From positions 5,002,501-5,066,500 of the forward strand of contig NZ_CP036319.1 in NCBI RefSeq assembly GCF_007752935.1: DNA of 64,000 nt, in the 5' to 3' direction. Positions 52,022 through 61,304 of this stretch are shown in pieces (positions within the stretch are counted from its first letter, which is position 1; every line of letters starts with the position of its first letter). The position numbers and the translations under genes were made by a program. Origin of the DNA: Crateriforma conspicua. GTDB taxonomy: Bacteria > Planctomycetota > Planctomycetia > Pirellulales > Pirellulaceae. Below the pieces are notes generated by a model. That model was not told the origin of the DNA. It did no database searches and worked only from the letters and a program-made list of their open reading frames with translations.

Positions 52022-52109
52022 ACGAAGCACAAACCTTTGCACCCGAACGACACACCGAGACAAATTCGGCCGCGTGGGAATTCAAGCTCAGCGATTTGGC
52101 GAAACAATT

Positions 52110-53063
52110 TCAGCGATATTGCTCGTGGCAATTCGCACAGGTCTTGCTGATTTCGCCGACCGCGGATCGAAGGTCGCCCCATCGATCTTGCCGAACCGCT
52201 TGTTTGACCGATCGCCCTGCATTCGTCATCGCTTCGGCTAATTCGACGTAGTCGGGGTCATCGGCTTCGTCCAAGCCCTCGCGTGTCAAAACAACCCCAA
52301 GTAACGCGATCAGATCGGCGTTGCGAGACGCCACCTCGGCTTCTTCTTTGGCCGTCGCCACATCCGATGTTGCGTCAGAAAGATCGTCCAGCAATTGTTC
52401 GGCGTACCTCATCAAGGGGACTCGATCCGCGATGGTGGCCCAATCGTTGTCCGGGTCGGCTTTGGCGGCGGCCAAGCCCGATCCTGAAACCAGATCCTGC
52501 AGATCCGCCGCACGTTTTTTGACTTCGTTGTAAACCTGGATCGTCCCGCTTTGGGTGTTGCGTGCGGTGCGGGCCAAGACATCGCGTGCGACGGCGGCGT
52601 CGTCTTTCCACCGAACATCGCCCTCGAATTCGTTGATCACGGCGAACCATGTCGCCAGCACGGTCAAATCCAATCGAGCGTCCTGGTAGCCACCGCTGCG
52701 AAACGCACCGGGGGTGGTGATCCCTTGTTCGAACCGTAATCGCAAGCGTTTGATTTCGTCTTCCAAAGACACCGCGTCGGCACCCACATTCCACACCGAT
52801 GTGCCGTCATTGTTGCCCGAGTCGGCGGACGGATTGGTCGCCTTGGACTTGGCGGTCGATGGCCCGGTCCCCATTTCGCCCAACTTCGGCCGCTGGCCAC
52901 GGATCGCATCATCCAGCGATTCGAAGAACACACTGCGAACTTCATCAGGATCGAAATCCGGCGGTGGTGCGGACACGACGATTCCGCCGCCCAGAATTGC
53001 CAGGGACATCAGCCAAGCAAACGGTCGACGCATCAGACGTCGGCATCGAATCGTAAGTATCAA
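52110..53063 (-). CDS. Exported cytochrome with C-terminal heme motif (cytochrome c'-like)
   Basis: 317 residues with a signal peptide (about 1-31). The only heme motif is CANCH five residues from the end of the helical domain (SKTCANCHEQYR), the placement seen in four-helix cytochrome c'/c556-type proteins. The preceding 180 residues are strongly helical (AVINEFEGDVRWKDDAAVAR; SRNADLIALLGVVLTREGLD). It probably carries electrons in the periplasm. It is downstream of the desulfurase operon by 139 nt on the same strand. Confidence 0.78.
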   Translation of the reverse strand: MILTIRCRRLMRRPFAWLMSLAILGGGIVVSAPPPDFDPDEVRSVFFESLDDAIRGQRPKLGEMGTGPSTAKSKATNPSADSGNNDGTSVWNVGADAVSLEDEIKRLRLRFEQGITTPGAFRSGGYQDARLDLTVLATWFAVINEFEGDVRWKDDAAVARDVLARTARNTQSGTIQVYNEVKKRAADLQDLVSGSGLAAAKADPDNDWATIADRVPLMRYAEQLLDDLSDATSDVATAKEEAEVASRNADLIALLGVVLTREGLDEADDPDYVELAEAMTNAGRSVKQAVRQDRWGDLRSAVGEISKTCANCHEQYR

Positions 53064-53202
53064 AACACATTCACCTGGTTATGGATTGACTGCGGTCCAT
53101 CGGCGGCGTGATGAAAAATCCTATGGATCGCCGGTTCACCGCGTTTTAATCATCATAGATCAAGACGGCAAACTTGACGGTTTCAAACGGTCGATCTTGG
53201 GG

Positions 53203-54372
53203 CTACGGCTGCATCGACACGGCGATTGCCTCCACCGCTTGCAGGAACCGGTCGATTTGGTCGGTGGTGGTTTCGTGCCCGGCACTGACACGCACGGTTC
53301 CCAGGTCGCCGGTGGGAAGATGCGAGTGAATCAGTGCGGCGCAGTGATAGCCCGCGCGAACTTCGATTTGAAATTCGGCATCCAGAACAGCAGCCACGTC
53401 GGCGGGCGGCATGCCGTCAATGGCAAAGCTGACAACGGGAACCGGGCCCGGGGTTCCCAGCACGGTGACACCCGGCAGACTGTGCAGTCCCGCGTGGATT
53501 CGTTCGGACAATTGGCGGCCGATCGACGATGCGTTTGTCGTCTTGTTTTCTTGGTCGCTTCGCAGTCGGCCAACCGCGTGGGCCACGCCCGCAAACGCGG
53601 GAACGTTCAGGCTGCCGGCTTCCAATCGATCCGGGTACCGTGTCGGCATTTCCAGCGATTCCGAATAGGAACCGGTTCCGCCAAAGACCATCGTGTTCAA
53701 CTGAGCTTGAACCGCGGGTGCACAATACAACATCGCAGTTCCGGCTGGTCCTCTGAGGGCCTTGTGACAGGGAGCGGCCAACAAATCAATGCCGACCTGG
53801 ACATCCACCGGAATCCAGCCCAAGGACTGCGCCGCGTCGACCAGAAACAATGCGTCACGCCCGGAAAGCGAATCAGCGATCGCGTTGATGTCCTGAACGG
53901 TGCCGGTCACGTTGCTGACGTGGCTGACGGCGACCAGCCGAGTTCGTGGCCCCACCGCATCAATGATCGACGACGGATCGACGCGACCTGCGGCATCGCA
54001 TTTCACAACGGTCCAATCGACGTCCCGATGCTTACAGAAATGATGCAACGGCCGTAATACGCTGTTGTGATCGGTCGCGGTCGCCACCACATGATCGCCG
54101 GGCCGCAGCACGCCGGCGATCGCAACGTTCAGCGCCAAGGTACCGCTGGCGTGCAGACTGATGTCGTCGGGCGAAGGTGCATTGATCAGACGCCCGAGGT
54201 CACGGCGTACGCTTGCCAAAATCATGCCGGCCGTTTGCGCCGATGCATACGCGCCACGGCCGGCGCTGGCGCCACAGTTCAACGCAAAATCGGCAACCGC
54301 CTGCATCACGCCGGCCGGCTTGGGCCAGGACGTCGCCGCGTGATCCAAATACAACCGCTCGCTGTCCGTCAA
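53203..54372 (-). CDS. Cysteine desulfurase (class V aminotransferase family)
   Basis: 389 residues. PLP-site residues: His103 in ATDHNS, Asp179 and Gln182 in LVDAAQSLG, Lys204 in APCHKALRG. The sulfur-carrying Cys is probably C344 in GYHCAALIHSHL. Overall it resembles the TIGR01977-type cysteine desulfurases, related to SufS/CsdA. It is the last gene of a tight operon, 8 nt after moaE, so it may supply sulfur to the MoaD C-terminus for molybdopterin synthesis; that link is inference. Confidence 0.87.
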   Translation of the reverse strand: MTDSERLYLDHAATSWPKPAGVMQAVADFALNCGASAGRGAYASAQTAGMILASVRRDLGRLINAPSPDDISLHASGTLALNVAIAGVLRPGDHVVATATDHNSVLRPLHHFCKHRDVDWTVVKCDAAGRVDPSSIIDAVGPRTRLVAVSHVSNVTGTVQDINAIADSLSGRDALFLVDAAQSLGWIPVDVQVGIDLLAAPCHKALRGPAGTAMLYCAPAVQAQLNTMVFGGTGSYSESLEMPTRYPDRLEAGSLNVPAFAGVAHAVGRLRSDQENKTTNASSIGRQLSERIHAGLHSLPGVTVLGTPGPVPVVSFAIDGMPPADVAAVLDAEFQIEVRAGYHCAALIHSHLPTGDLGTVRVSAGHETTTDQIDRFLQAVEAIAVSMQP

Positions 54373-54379
54373 TACATTC

Positions 54380-54871
54380 TCAGCTTTCGGGGTGAACCCA
54401 CTCGGTCACCCCATCGATGTAGTGTTCTTGCTTCCAAATGGGAACCGTTTTTTTCAGCTGGTCCATCACCCAGGGCAGGGCGTCCAGCGATCCACGGCGA
54501 TGCGGGCTGCAACATCCCAGCAACACACTGGCTTGGCCGACGGGGACTTCTCCCAAACGGTGAACCAGTACGAAACCCCGCAAACCAAACTGGTCGACCG
54601 CGGCCTGAGCCAGACGCCGCATTTCCGCCACCGCCATCGTACGTTGAGCTTGGTAAAACAGCGTCAACGTAGTCTTGTCATCGTCGTTCTGATCGGACGC
54701 CTTGGTTTGCCCACGCGTCACGCCGATGAACCAAGCGTGCGCCCCCACATCGGGATCGCCCAGACGGTTCATCCACTGCTGCGTTGCGATCGGATCATCG
54801 GTCAAGGCAACGTGAATTTCAGTGCTGCGGTGATCGGACTGTGTTGGTGACGAATTCGCCTGATCGACCAT
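54380..54871 (-). CDS. moaE: Molybdopterin synthase catalytic subunit MoaE
   Basis: 163 residues from the ATG at 54871, with GGAGG 9 nt upstream overlapping the end of moaD. The MoaE pattern is clear: GAHAWFIGVTRGQT, LVHRLGEVPVGQASVLLGC, then SPHRRG and LKKTVPIWKQEHYIDG with the catalytic lysines. It joins two MoaD thiocarboxylates to convert precursor Z (cPMP) to molybdopterin. It starts 6 nt after the moaD stop. Confidence 0.94.
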   Translation of the reverse strand: MVDQANSSPTQSDHRSTEIHVALTDDPIATQQWMNRLGDPDVGAHAWFIGVTRGQTKASDQNDDDKTTLTLFYQAQRTMAVAEMRRLAQAAVDQFGLRGFVLVHRLGEVPVGQASVLLGCCSPHRRGSLDALPWVMDQLKKTVPIWKQEHYIDGVTEWVHPES

Positions 54872-54876
54872 CGACG

Positions 54877-55122
54877 TCAACCTCCACTGACCGGCGGGAT
54901 CAAGTCGCAAACCGTGTCGCCGGTGAAGCGATGATCGCTGTTGACGTACTGGTCATCGACCGCCAAACGACTGGACGAAACCAGCGGAACGATGTCGGGC
55001 CAACGCTGGGCAACGGCCGAAAACAGATCGGTCGCCGAGGCGCCGTCGGGCAATACAAACTCCGCCTGATCCAGTCCGCACTGTTGACGAATTCCGGCAT
55101 AGAAACGAACGGTGATGGTCAC
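54877..55122 (-). CDS. moaD: Molybdopterin synthase sulfur carrier subunit MoaD
   Basis: 81 residues, ubiquitin-like, starting MTITVRFYAGIRQQCGLDQA and ending in the required Gly-Gly (PPVSGG), the site of thiocarboxylation. The start ATG overlaps the stop of the upstream dehydrogenase by 4 nt (55119-55122), showing translational coupling. Confidence 0.94.
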   Translation of the reverse strand: MTITVRFYAGIRQQCGLDQAEFVLPDGASATDLFSAVAQRWPDIVPLVSSSRLAVDDQYVNSDHRFTGDTVCDLIPPVSGG

Positions 55123-58100
55123 TGGTCTTCGGCCTGTTCCAAATGTTCCGCGATCTTCGGCATGCGGCCGTAGGCATGCGCCAACAACTTCAGCGGGTGC
55201 ACGGTTTCACGTCCCGACCCGTGTTCGATTTGCATTTTGCAGGAACTGCATTCGGTCGTTGCCACGCTGCGATCGGCCAAACGCATGGCGCTGATCAACG
55301 GCCATCCGATCCGCAGACTGTTCCGATAATTTTTGCGTTGCAGGCCCCACGTTCCCGCCATACCGGTACAGCCCGCTTCGATGTGACGGACGTTGACACC
55401 GGGAATCACCGACAGCAATTTAGGTGTCGTGCAATCCGGATCCAAGACGCGCAAATGGCAGGGTTGATGATAGGCCAAGTGCAGCGGCACGTCGTTGAAC
55501 TCGGTCGACAAACGATTGCCTTGGTGCAATTCCCACAGATACGAACATGCCTCGTAGGAATGCTTGGCAACCAAGTGAGCGTCTTCGTCGTCCAACAGAT
55601 TCGGATACTCGTATTTCAAGCACAGGGCGGCGGCCGGTTCGGTGGCAACGATGGTGTAACCTTGGCGAACATGTTCAGCCAGCATCCGGACGTTGCGACG
55701 TGCGATTTTGCGTGCACCCTTCAAATCACCGCTAGTGATCCTTGGCATCCCACTGGTCACCTGCGACGTCGGCACGAACAAGCCGATGCGGTTTTGTTGC
55801 AGGATCTCCGCCAACGCGCGACCGATGTCTGGGTCGTGATAGTTGGCATAGTGATCGACAAAGTAGACGACTTTCAAACCGCCGCTGGGCGTTGCCTTGT
55901 TCCATCGTCGTTTGGACGCCAATCGCAAAAACGTTTCGCTTTGCACCGGCGGCAAGGGACGTGCCGCGGCCAGTCCCAACATTCGCTCGGCCACCCAACG
56001 AAACAGAACGCTGCGTCGCAACTGGTTGGACAACCAAGGCAGCCGTGACGCAATCGCGGCGACGGTGTCGATTCGCCCCATCAACAAATCCGACAGCGGC
56101 AAGCCGTTGGTCGCGACGTATTGTGACTTCAATTCGCCGACGATCTTGGGGATGTTTACCGACGCGGGACAGTCCACACGGCACTGGTGGCAATTGAAAC
56201 ACGAATCGGCGACCGCTTTGGCCGCATCATCGGTCAGACAATCCACCGGCAATTGGCCGCTGATCACGCCACGCAACAGATTGGCTTTGGCGCGTGGCGT
56301 TGCGGATTCCTTCAAAGACGCCCGATAGACCGGGCACTGCCGTTCGGCCGGCGAATTGGTGCGGCACCGTCCGCACCCGTTGCAGGCACGGGTGACCTGA
56401 CTGATCGTAGCATTGCCTGGCCAATGCTGAATGACTTCCAGTTGCGGGATCGACGGTTCCCCTTCCAAGGATCGTCCCGACGAACCCGTATCGGCCTGCA
56501 AAACCGTACGACCTTCGAACGTGATTTCGATGGTTTGGTCGGCGGGCCGAAGATTCTCATTGGGCTTCTGCAGAATCGCGCCGAAGTATTTCCCTGGATG
56601 CAAGCGGTGCAGCGGATCGAACAGGCGTTTGATTTGCCCCATCGCCTGCCACAGTTCACCGTACTGTTTGGGCATCAGATAGGACCGGCTGAGCCCCGCG
56701 GCATGTTCGACGCTGATCGCACCGCCGTGCTTCCAAACGACCTCCGCCGTTTCTTCGCTCAGACGCATCAGCCTGTCACGGTCATCCGAGTTGGCCAAAT
56801 TTAAAAACGGTCGAATGTGCAGTTGCCCGTGCCCCGCATGGGCGAACACCGTGGCGGTCGTATGATGACGTTTCAAAGCGTCTTGGATTTCAGTCAGCAC
56901 CGCTGGCAGACGACCGACGGGCACGGCCAAGTCTTCCATGAACGCCAGCGGAGCTTCGGAACTGCGAACACGATACTGGCGTGGCACGACACGTCGGCAC
57001 AGTGACCAGTAACGATTGCGTTCAACTTCATCGGTGGTGCAGGTAAATCCAAAAGCCCCGTCGTGTCCGGTGGACAAGTTTCGATAGATCAACCGCAATC
57101 GGTCTTCCAGTTCCGCTTCCACATCCCCTTGGACCTCGATCAACAACATCGCTTCGGCTTCGATGGGCAACAGGTCGGCGAACCCGGGTTCGGTTTCGCG
57201 CGCAATCTGCAGCAACCGACGGTCCATCAAGTCACAAGCGACCGGTCCATGATCCAGCGCGGCGACCGCCATGCGTGCCGCCGAATCGACACGGTGAAAG
57301 AACAACAATGCGACGCCGCGATGCTTGGGGGCTACTTCGGTCCGCATCGTCGCGTCGACCATGATTGCCAGCGTCCCCTGGGTGCCGGCGAAAAACCGTC
57401 CCAAGTGAACCGTCCCGTCGTCGGCAAAGACATCGTCCAGACGATAGCCGCCACGCGAGGGTGGCGACTGGGTGGATTGCTGGATCAAATCGGCAAAGCG
57501 ATGGCGAATTTCGTTCAAGCCCAACGCATATTTACCGGCCAAGTCATCGCTGGACGGTTTGCGTGGTTTTAATTCGACCAGTTCGCCGTCCATCGTGACC
57601 ACTCGCACCGATTCGACGGTGTCACGTGCGGCGCCACTGCGCAGGTAGTGGCTGCCCGATGCGTTGGTCGCCACGACGCTGCCCATCGTGGTCACACTGC
57701 GGGTCGCCGGATCGGGGCCAAACATCCGCCCGGTGTTTTGAATGGCACGATTCACGTCCGCCAGCACCGCGCCGCTTTGCACGGTGATCGTTTCCGCGTC
57801 GGTCGATGCGGTGACGCGACGCATGTGTCTGGAAAAATCCAGAACCAACCCGCGTCCCAGCGATTCGCCGGCGACTCCGCTGCCCGCACCGCGTGGATGC
57901 AAAGGAATGTCGTGTTCACAGGCATAACGGACCGTGGCCAAAACGTCAGCCACGCCGGCGGGACAGATCACGCCCAACGGTCGCACCTGATAGATACTGG
58001 CATCCGATGCGTACAGTTGCGTGCTGAGCGGATCACACAACACATCGCCCGCGATCACGCCGCGTAGATCGTCTTGCACACGTTGCTGTTCGATGTCCAT
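55119..58100 (-). CDS. YdiJ-like FAD-linked dehydrogenase fused to Fe-S/CCG domains
   Basis: 993 residues from the ATG at 58100 (MDIEQQRVQDDLRGV). N-terminal FAD-binding_4 domain (about 40-260; GVICPAGVADVLATVRYA, RGAGSGVAGESLGRGLVLD, MGSVVATNASGSH), FAD-oxidase C domain (about 270-560), then two 4Fe-4S motifs (CNGCGRCRTN...CP near 625 and CFNCHQCRVDCPASVNIPK near 690), then CCG-type cysteine segments (YHQPCHLRVL; GCTGMAGTWG; TTECSSCKMQIEHG). This matches the GlcD-GlcF fusion of E. coli YdiJ, which oxidises D-2-hydroxyglutarate or similar 2-hydroxyacids and passes electrons on. It is the first gene of the moaD-moaE-desulfurase operon. Confidence 0.92.
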   Translation of the reverse strand: MDIEQQRVQDDLRGVIAGDVLCDPLSTQLYASDASIYQVRPLGVICPAGVADVLATVRYACEHDIPLHPRGAGSGVAGESLGRGLVLDFSRHMRRVTASTDAETITVQSGAVLADVNRAIQNTGRMFGPDPATRSVTTMGSVVATNASGSHYLRSGAARDTVESVRVVTMDGELVELKPRKPSSDDLAGKYALGLNEIRHRFADLIQQSTQSPPSRGGYRLDDVFADDGTVHLGRFFAGTQGTLAIMVDATMRTEVAPKHRGVALLFFHRVDSAARMAVAALDHGPVACDLMDRRLLQIARETEPGFADLLPIEAEAMLLIEVQGDVEAELEDRLRLIYRNLSTGHDGAFGFTCTTDEVERNRYWSLCRRVVPRQYRVRSSEAPLAFMEDLAVPVGRLPAVLTEIQDALKRHHTTATVFAHAGHGQLHIRPFLNLANSDDRDRLMRLSEETAEVVWKHGGAISVEHAAGLSRSYLMPKQYGELWQAMGQIKRLFDPLHRLHPGKYFGAILQKPNENLRPADQTIEITFEGRTVLQADTGSSGRSLEGEPSIPQLEVIQHWPGNATISQVTRACNGCGRCRTNSPAERQCPVYRASLKESATPRAKANLLRGVISGQLPVDCLTDDAAKAVADSCFNCHQCRVDCPASVNIPKIVGELKSQYVATNGLPLSDLLMGRIDTVAAIASRLPWLSNQLRRSVLFRWVAERMLGLAAARPLPPVQSETFLRLASKRRWNKATPSGGLKVVYFVDHYANYHDPDIGRALAEILQQNRIGLFVPTSQVTSGMPRITSGDLKGARKIARRNVRMLAEHVRQGYTIVATEPAAALCLKYEYPNLLDDEDAHLVAKHSYEACSYLWELHQGNRLSTEFNDVPLHLAYHQPCHLRVLDPDCTTPKLLSVIPGVNVRHIEAGCTGMAGTWGLQRKNYRNSLRIGWPLISAMRLADRSVATTECSSCKMQIEHGSGRETVHPLKLLAHAYGRMPKIAEHLEQAEDQ

Positions 58101-58212
58101 GCGTCTATTTCGATCGCACCGAATGCTTGGCGTCAAGGACCGCCATGTGGTCGGGCGTGTTGTGCCGGATGTGGAAAATGCGAAACGAATCCGACCTTGG
58201 CATCCGGCGGGG

Positions 58213-59229
58213 TCACTGTTGCAAGGCCGCGCCGCAGCGGTAACAGAAACTGGCTTCCAAACGATGCCGGTCGGCACCACAGCGATGACAGGGATGATAT
58301 TCCCGTTCCACCTGCTTTGACGATGTCAGTTCGGCGCTGACGAAACCGGTCGGCACGATGATCAAACTGTATCCCAACAAAATCAACGCGGCGGAGATGA
58401 CTTTGCCAGGTGCGGTGTGTGGCACCACATCCCCGTAGCCCACGGTGGTCATCGTTACGATCGCCCAATACATCGCTTGGGGGATCGATGTGAAATCGCT
58501 TTGTTGATCCGCCGTCGCGCCGGCTTCTTCCCACAATTCGGTCTCGACGAAATACATCAACGTGCCGCTGATGGTCACCGCCACCAAAACGACGACCAGA
58601 AAAACGATGATCTTTTCACGTGCCCGCCAAATTGCCGCGGACAGGTCGTCCGCCTCGCTCATCATCCGCCATAACTTCAAGACACGAAACACACGCAACA
58701 AGCGAATGCTGCGCAAGATCACGAAGGATCGAGAATTCACGGTCGACGGAATCAGCGCAACGTAAGTCGGCAAAATGCTTAGCAGATCGATGATGCCCCA
58801 AAAACTAAACGCGTACCGCCAGGGTCGCCGGGCACAGTACAGACGCAAGCCGTATTCGATCGTGAACAACCCGGTCAGAATCAATTCGCCGGTGATGAAC
58901 CAGGGCTTGGTGTCGGGGTTGTTACGGAATCCGGGAACCGTTTCCCAGGCGACCAAGGTGATGCTGGCCAGAATGGCCAACAACAAAGCAATGTCGAACC
59001 ACCGTCCCAATGGCGTGTCGGCTTCGAAGATCACGTCGTACAGCGTTTGACGCACGCCAGGATTTTGTGGCCGCTGGGAACGCGCCAACCGATCGGACGC
59101 CGCGTTTGCACGTGGCGATCGTTCTTGTGCCGCCGACATTCCGGACGAAGCATCGCGTCGTTGCGGCGTGTCGGCGGTGTCAGAGGGCCGTGATTGCGAA
59201 GCGGCCTCTTCGTTCCCGTCCTGTTTCAT
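58213..59229 (-). CDS. Voltage-gated-type potassium channel with C-terminal zinc ribbon
   Basis: 338 residues. After a Ser/Arg/Ala-rich cytoplasmic N-terminus (about 1-70) there are six membrane segments. S4 is marked by regularly spaced Arg (RSIRLLRVFRVLKLWR, about 170-185). The pore loop carries the selectivity filter TTVGYGD near 270. The C-terminus has two CxxC pairs (CHRCGADRH and CYRCGAA), a zinc-ribbon form. The channel should conduct potassium; the ribbon may sense zinc or redox state, or aid assembly. Confidence 0.9.
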   Translation of the reverse strand: MKQDGNEEAASQSRPSDTADTPQRRDASSGMSAAQERSPRANAASDRLARSQRPQNPGVRQTLYDVIFEADTPLGRWFDIALLLAILASITLVAWETVPGFRNNPDTKPWFITGELILTGLFTIEYGLRLYCARRPWRYAFSFWGIIDLLSILPTYVALIPSTVNSRSFVILRSIRLLRVFRVLKLWRMMSEADDLSAAIWRAREKIIVFLVVVLVAVTISGTLMYFVETELWEEAGATADQQSDFTSIPQAMYWAIVTMTTVGYGDVVPHTAPGKVISAALILLGYSLIIVPTGFVSAELTSSKQVEREYHPCHRCGADRHRLEASFCYRCGAALQQ

Positions 59230-59339
59230 GGCCGGAATTGTAGCGCAGGAGTCCGCGGAGCGTTAGCACGCATGGATCCCGAGGCGCCGACGGACACGAC
59301 ACCCCCGAACCGTTTTCGTTCGTGCGAAACGCCAATGCG

Positions 59340-60968
59340 TTAGAACGGATTGTCGTCGTCGAAGCCGCCGAACGGGTTGTCGTCACCGGTATCACCGAAG
59401 GGATCTTCGCCCATACCGCCGAACGGATCATCGTCGCCCGTCCCGCCAAACGGATTCCCAGTGACGGGAGCCTCGGCCGTTTCGCTTTCGGATTCCGATT
59501 CGGCGGTTTCCGATTCTTCCGGCTTCGTTTCAACCGGCGGCATCTGTTTCAATTCCGGCAACTCGCTGATTTCCGGACGCAGACACTGAAGCGTGCCACG
59601 ACGCGAAACCAGGTAAAGCCGATCGGTCAGGCTGTTTTGGACGGAACCTGCGGGCTGAAGGCCATACAGATTGCGAACGACCTTGCCGTTGCTGGCATCG
59701 ATCACGCTGGTGCCGCCCGCGTTGCGAAGGGCGTAAACATGACCGGCGGTCACGCCCAAGATTTCTCGGGCACCTGGCGCCGGAGCATTCCACAACAATT
59801 CGCCCGATGACGCATCAAGTGCAAAAACGTTTCCATAGGCGGTGCAGACGAACACGCGGTCGCCATCCAACAAGACTTGTTCGGTAACCGGTTCACCCAG
59901 CGGGACGGTCCAAAGCACGCGTCCGTTCTTGGTCGCCTGCATCCCGTAAACTTGCCCGGCAGTCGTCGCAAAGAAGAACCGTTCGCCGGTGCCCACGGCA
60001 AGCGGAGCCACGACTTTGCCAGAAGTGGCCAGCCGAAAATCAGCGCCGGGTCTTCCGTCGGTGTGAACCACAAACACGAATCCCGTTTCGGTGGGAATCG
60101 CAATCTTGTCCGTCTCGATCGCTCCGGTCATCGGTGCCGCCGGTGGTCCGCTGGCCATCAAGACAAAATCGTCACGCTTTACGTCGGTCACGTAAACGCC
60201 TTCGATCGATCCCAACAAACCCGGCACGATAGCCAATTCACCCGCGATGGCCGGACCGAACAATGGCGGCCGATCCAATTCGGCTTGCTTGACCAGCGCA
60301 CCGTTTTCGATCGACAACGCGAACAGCTGAGATCCGTTGACCACGGCGACATACTTGTCGCTGCAACCGATCGAATAGTACTGACGGCCGGGATCGCCGA
60401 TGTCTTCCCGCCACAGCGTTTGCCCCGACTCCGCATCCAAGACTTCCAGCTGACCGCGATCGGTCAACGTGATCAGTCGGACCAGCGGCACGTCGACGGT
60501 TCGCAATTCGGTTTCGATTCCGAAGCGACGCAATCGCCGCTGTTGGTTTTTGGCCTGTCGGGTCGCCTCTTCGACACCCGTTAAATGATTGCTGAAGCTG
60601 GTCTGGTCGGTGGCAAAGCGGGCGACCACCTTGCCCGATGGCTTGCCGGCGTCATCCGTCGCTTCGCCGTCCGCCGCGGCCCCACCATCATCCGCTACGG
60701 CTTCATCACCGGCCGGCGTTGCTTCATCGCCGTCGACTTGAACGAGTTCGACGTACTGACGCGTTTCCGTTCGACTGACATGCAGCTTTTGGTCGACGAC
60801 CGAATCCACGCCCAACGCCACACTCAGTTGGTGTTGATAGACTTGAACCAGGCCATAGGACGACGCCGTGTCGGGCGGCATCAAGTTGTCGGCGGACGCC
60901 GATAAACCGGCAAACGCCGCCAGAACCGACCATCCGGCCAGAACCAGCAAACCGCGTTGCAAAGGCAT
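59340..60968 (-). CDS. Exported PQQ-type beta-propeller protein with NPFGG-rich tail
   Basis: 542 residues from the ATG at 60968 (MPLQRGLLVLAGWSVLAAF, signal peptide to about residue 27). The body has PQQ/quinoprotein-like blades, such as QLEVLDAESGQTLWREDIGD, NGRVLWTVPLGEPVTEQVLL, and GNVFALDASSGELLWNAPAP. The C-terminal about 60 residues are Glu/Ser-rich and then repeat DNPFGG/DDPFGG/EDPFGD units. No PQQ dehydrogenase active site is seen, so it is probably a BamB-like or other scaffold in the periplasm. Confidence 0.85.
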   Translation of the reverse strand: MPLQRGLLVLAGWSVLAAFAGLSASADNLMPPDTASSYGLVQVYQHQLSVALGVDSVVDQKLHVSRTETRQYVELVQVDGDEATPAGDEAVADDGGAAADGEATDDAGKPSGKVVARFATDQTSFSNHLTGVEEATRQAKNQQRRLRRFGIETELRTVDVPLVRLITLTDRGQLEVLDAESGQTLWREDIGDPGRQYYSIGCSDKYVAVVNGSQLFALSIENGALVKQAELDRPPLFGPAIAGELAIVPGLLGSIEGVYVTDVKRDDFVLMASGPPAAPMTGAIETDKIAIPTETGFVFVVHTDGRPGADFRLATSGKVVAPLAVGTGERFFFATTAGQVYGMQATKNGRVLWTVPLGEPVTEQVLLDGDRVFVCTAYGNVFALDASSGELLWNAPAPGAREILGVTAGHVYALRNAGGTSVIDASNGKVVRNLYGLQPAGSVQNSLTDRLYLVSRRGTLQCLRPEISELPELKQMPPVETKPEESETAESESESETAEAPVTGNPFGGTGDDDPFGGMGEDPFGDTGDDNPFGGFDDDNPF

Positions 60969-61304
60969 GGCGGGGCGAGTCGGGGCGGACACGCAAAACG
61001 ACGGACCAAACGCAGGAATCGACTGCACGAGATCATCCACGAAGGGCAAGAAGGCAATGGAAAAGACTTTGGCCGGTCGAATCGCGGAAAGACGATCGTG
61101 ACGGGATCGACCATGGCCGCACAACACGGGCCGAACGACATACGGCGAAACCGGTTCCGCCACGCGTTGACGACGACTGACCAGATCGTAGTCTAACTGC
61201 CGCAGTCGCCCGTCGCGAATCAAAGCCCCCCGGCGGCGAGTCATGCGGAGCGACCGGCCGTGACGACCGCACCCCTGGCACGACTTGTACGGATTATTCA
61301 GCTC
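60969..61304. other. Divergent intergenic region between propeller and DJ-1 genes
   Basis: 336 nt between divergent genes. In-frame extensions of both genes enter it but give no conserved sequence, so I treat it as promoter DNA. A TTGACG at the right-hand part (about 61165) has no good -10 partner. Confidence 0.4.

Noticed and set aside
58101-58280. N-terminal extension of the YdiJ-like dehydrogenase to 58280
   Set aside because: The extra 60 residues overlap the channel gene's end and are unlike the family, which begins close to MDIEQQ.
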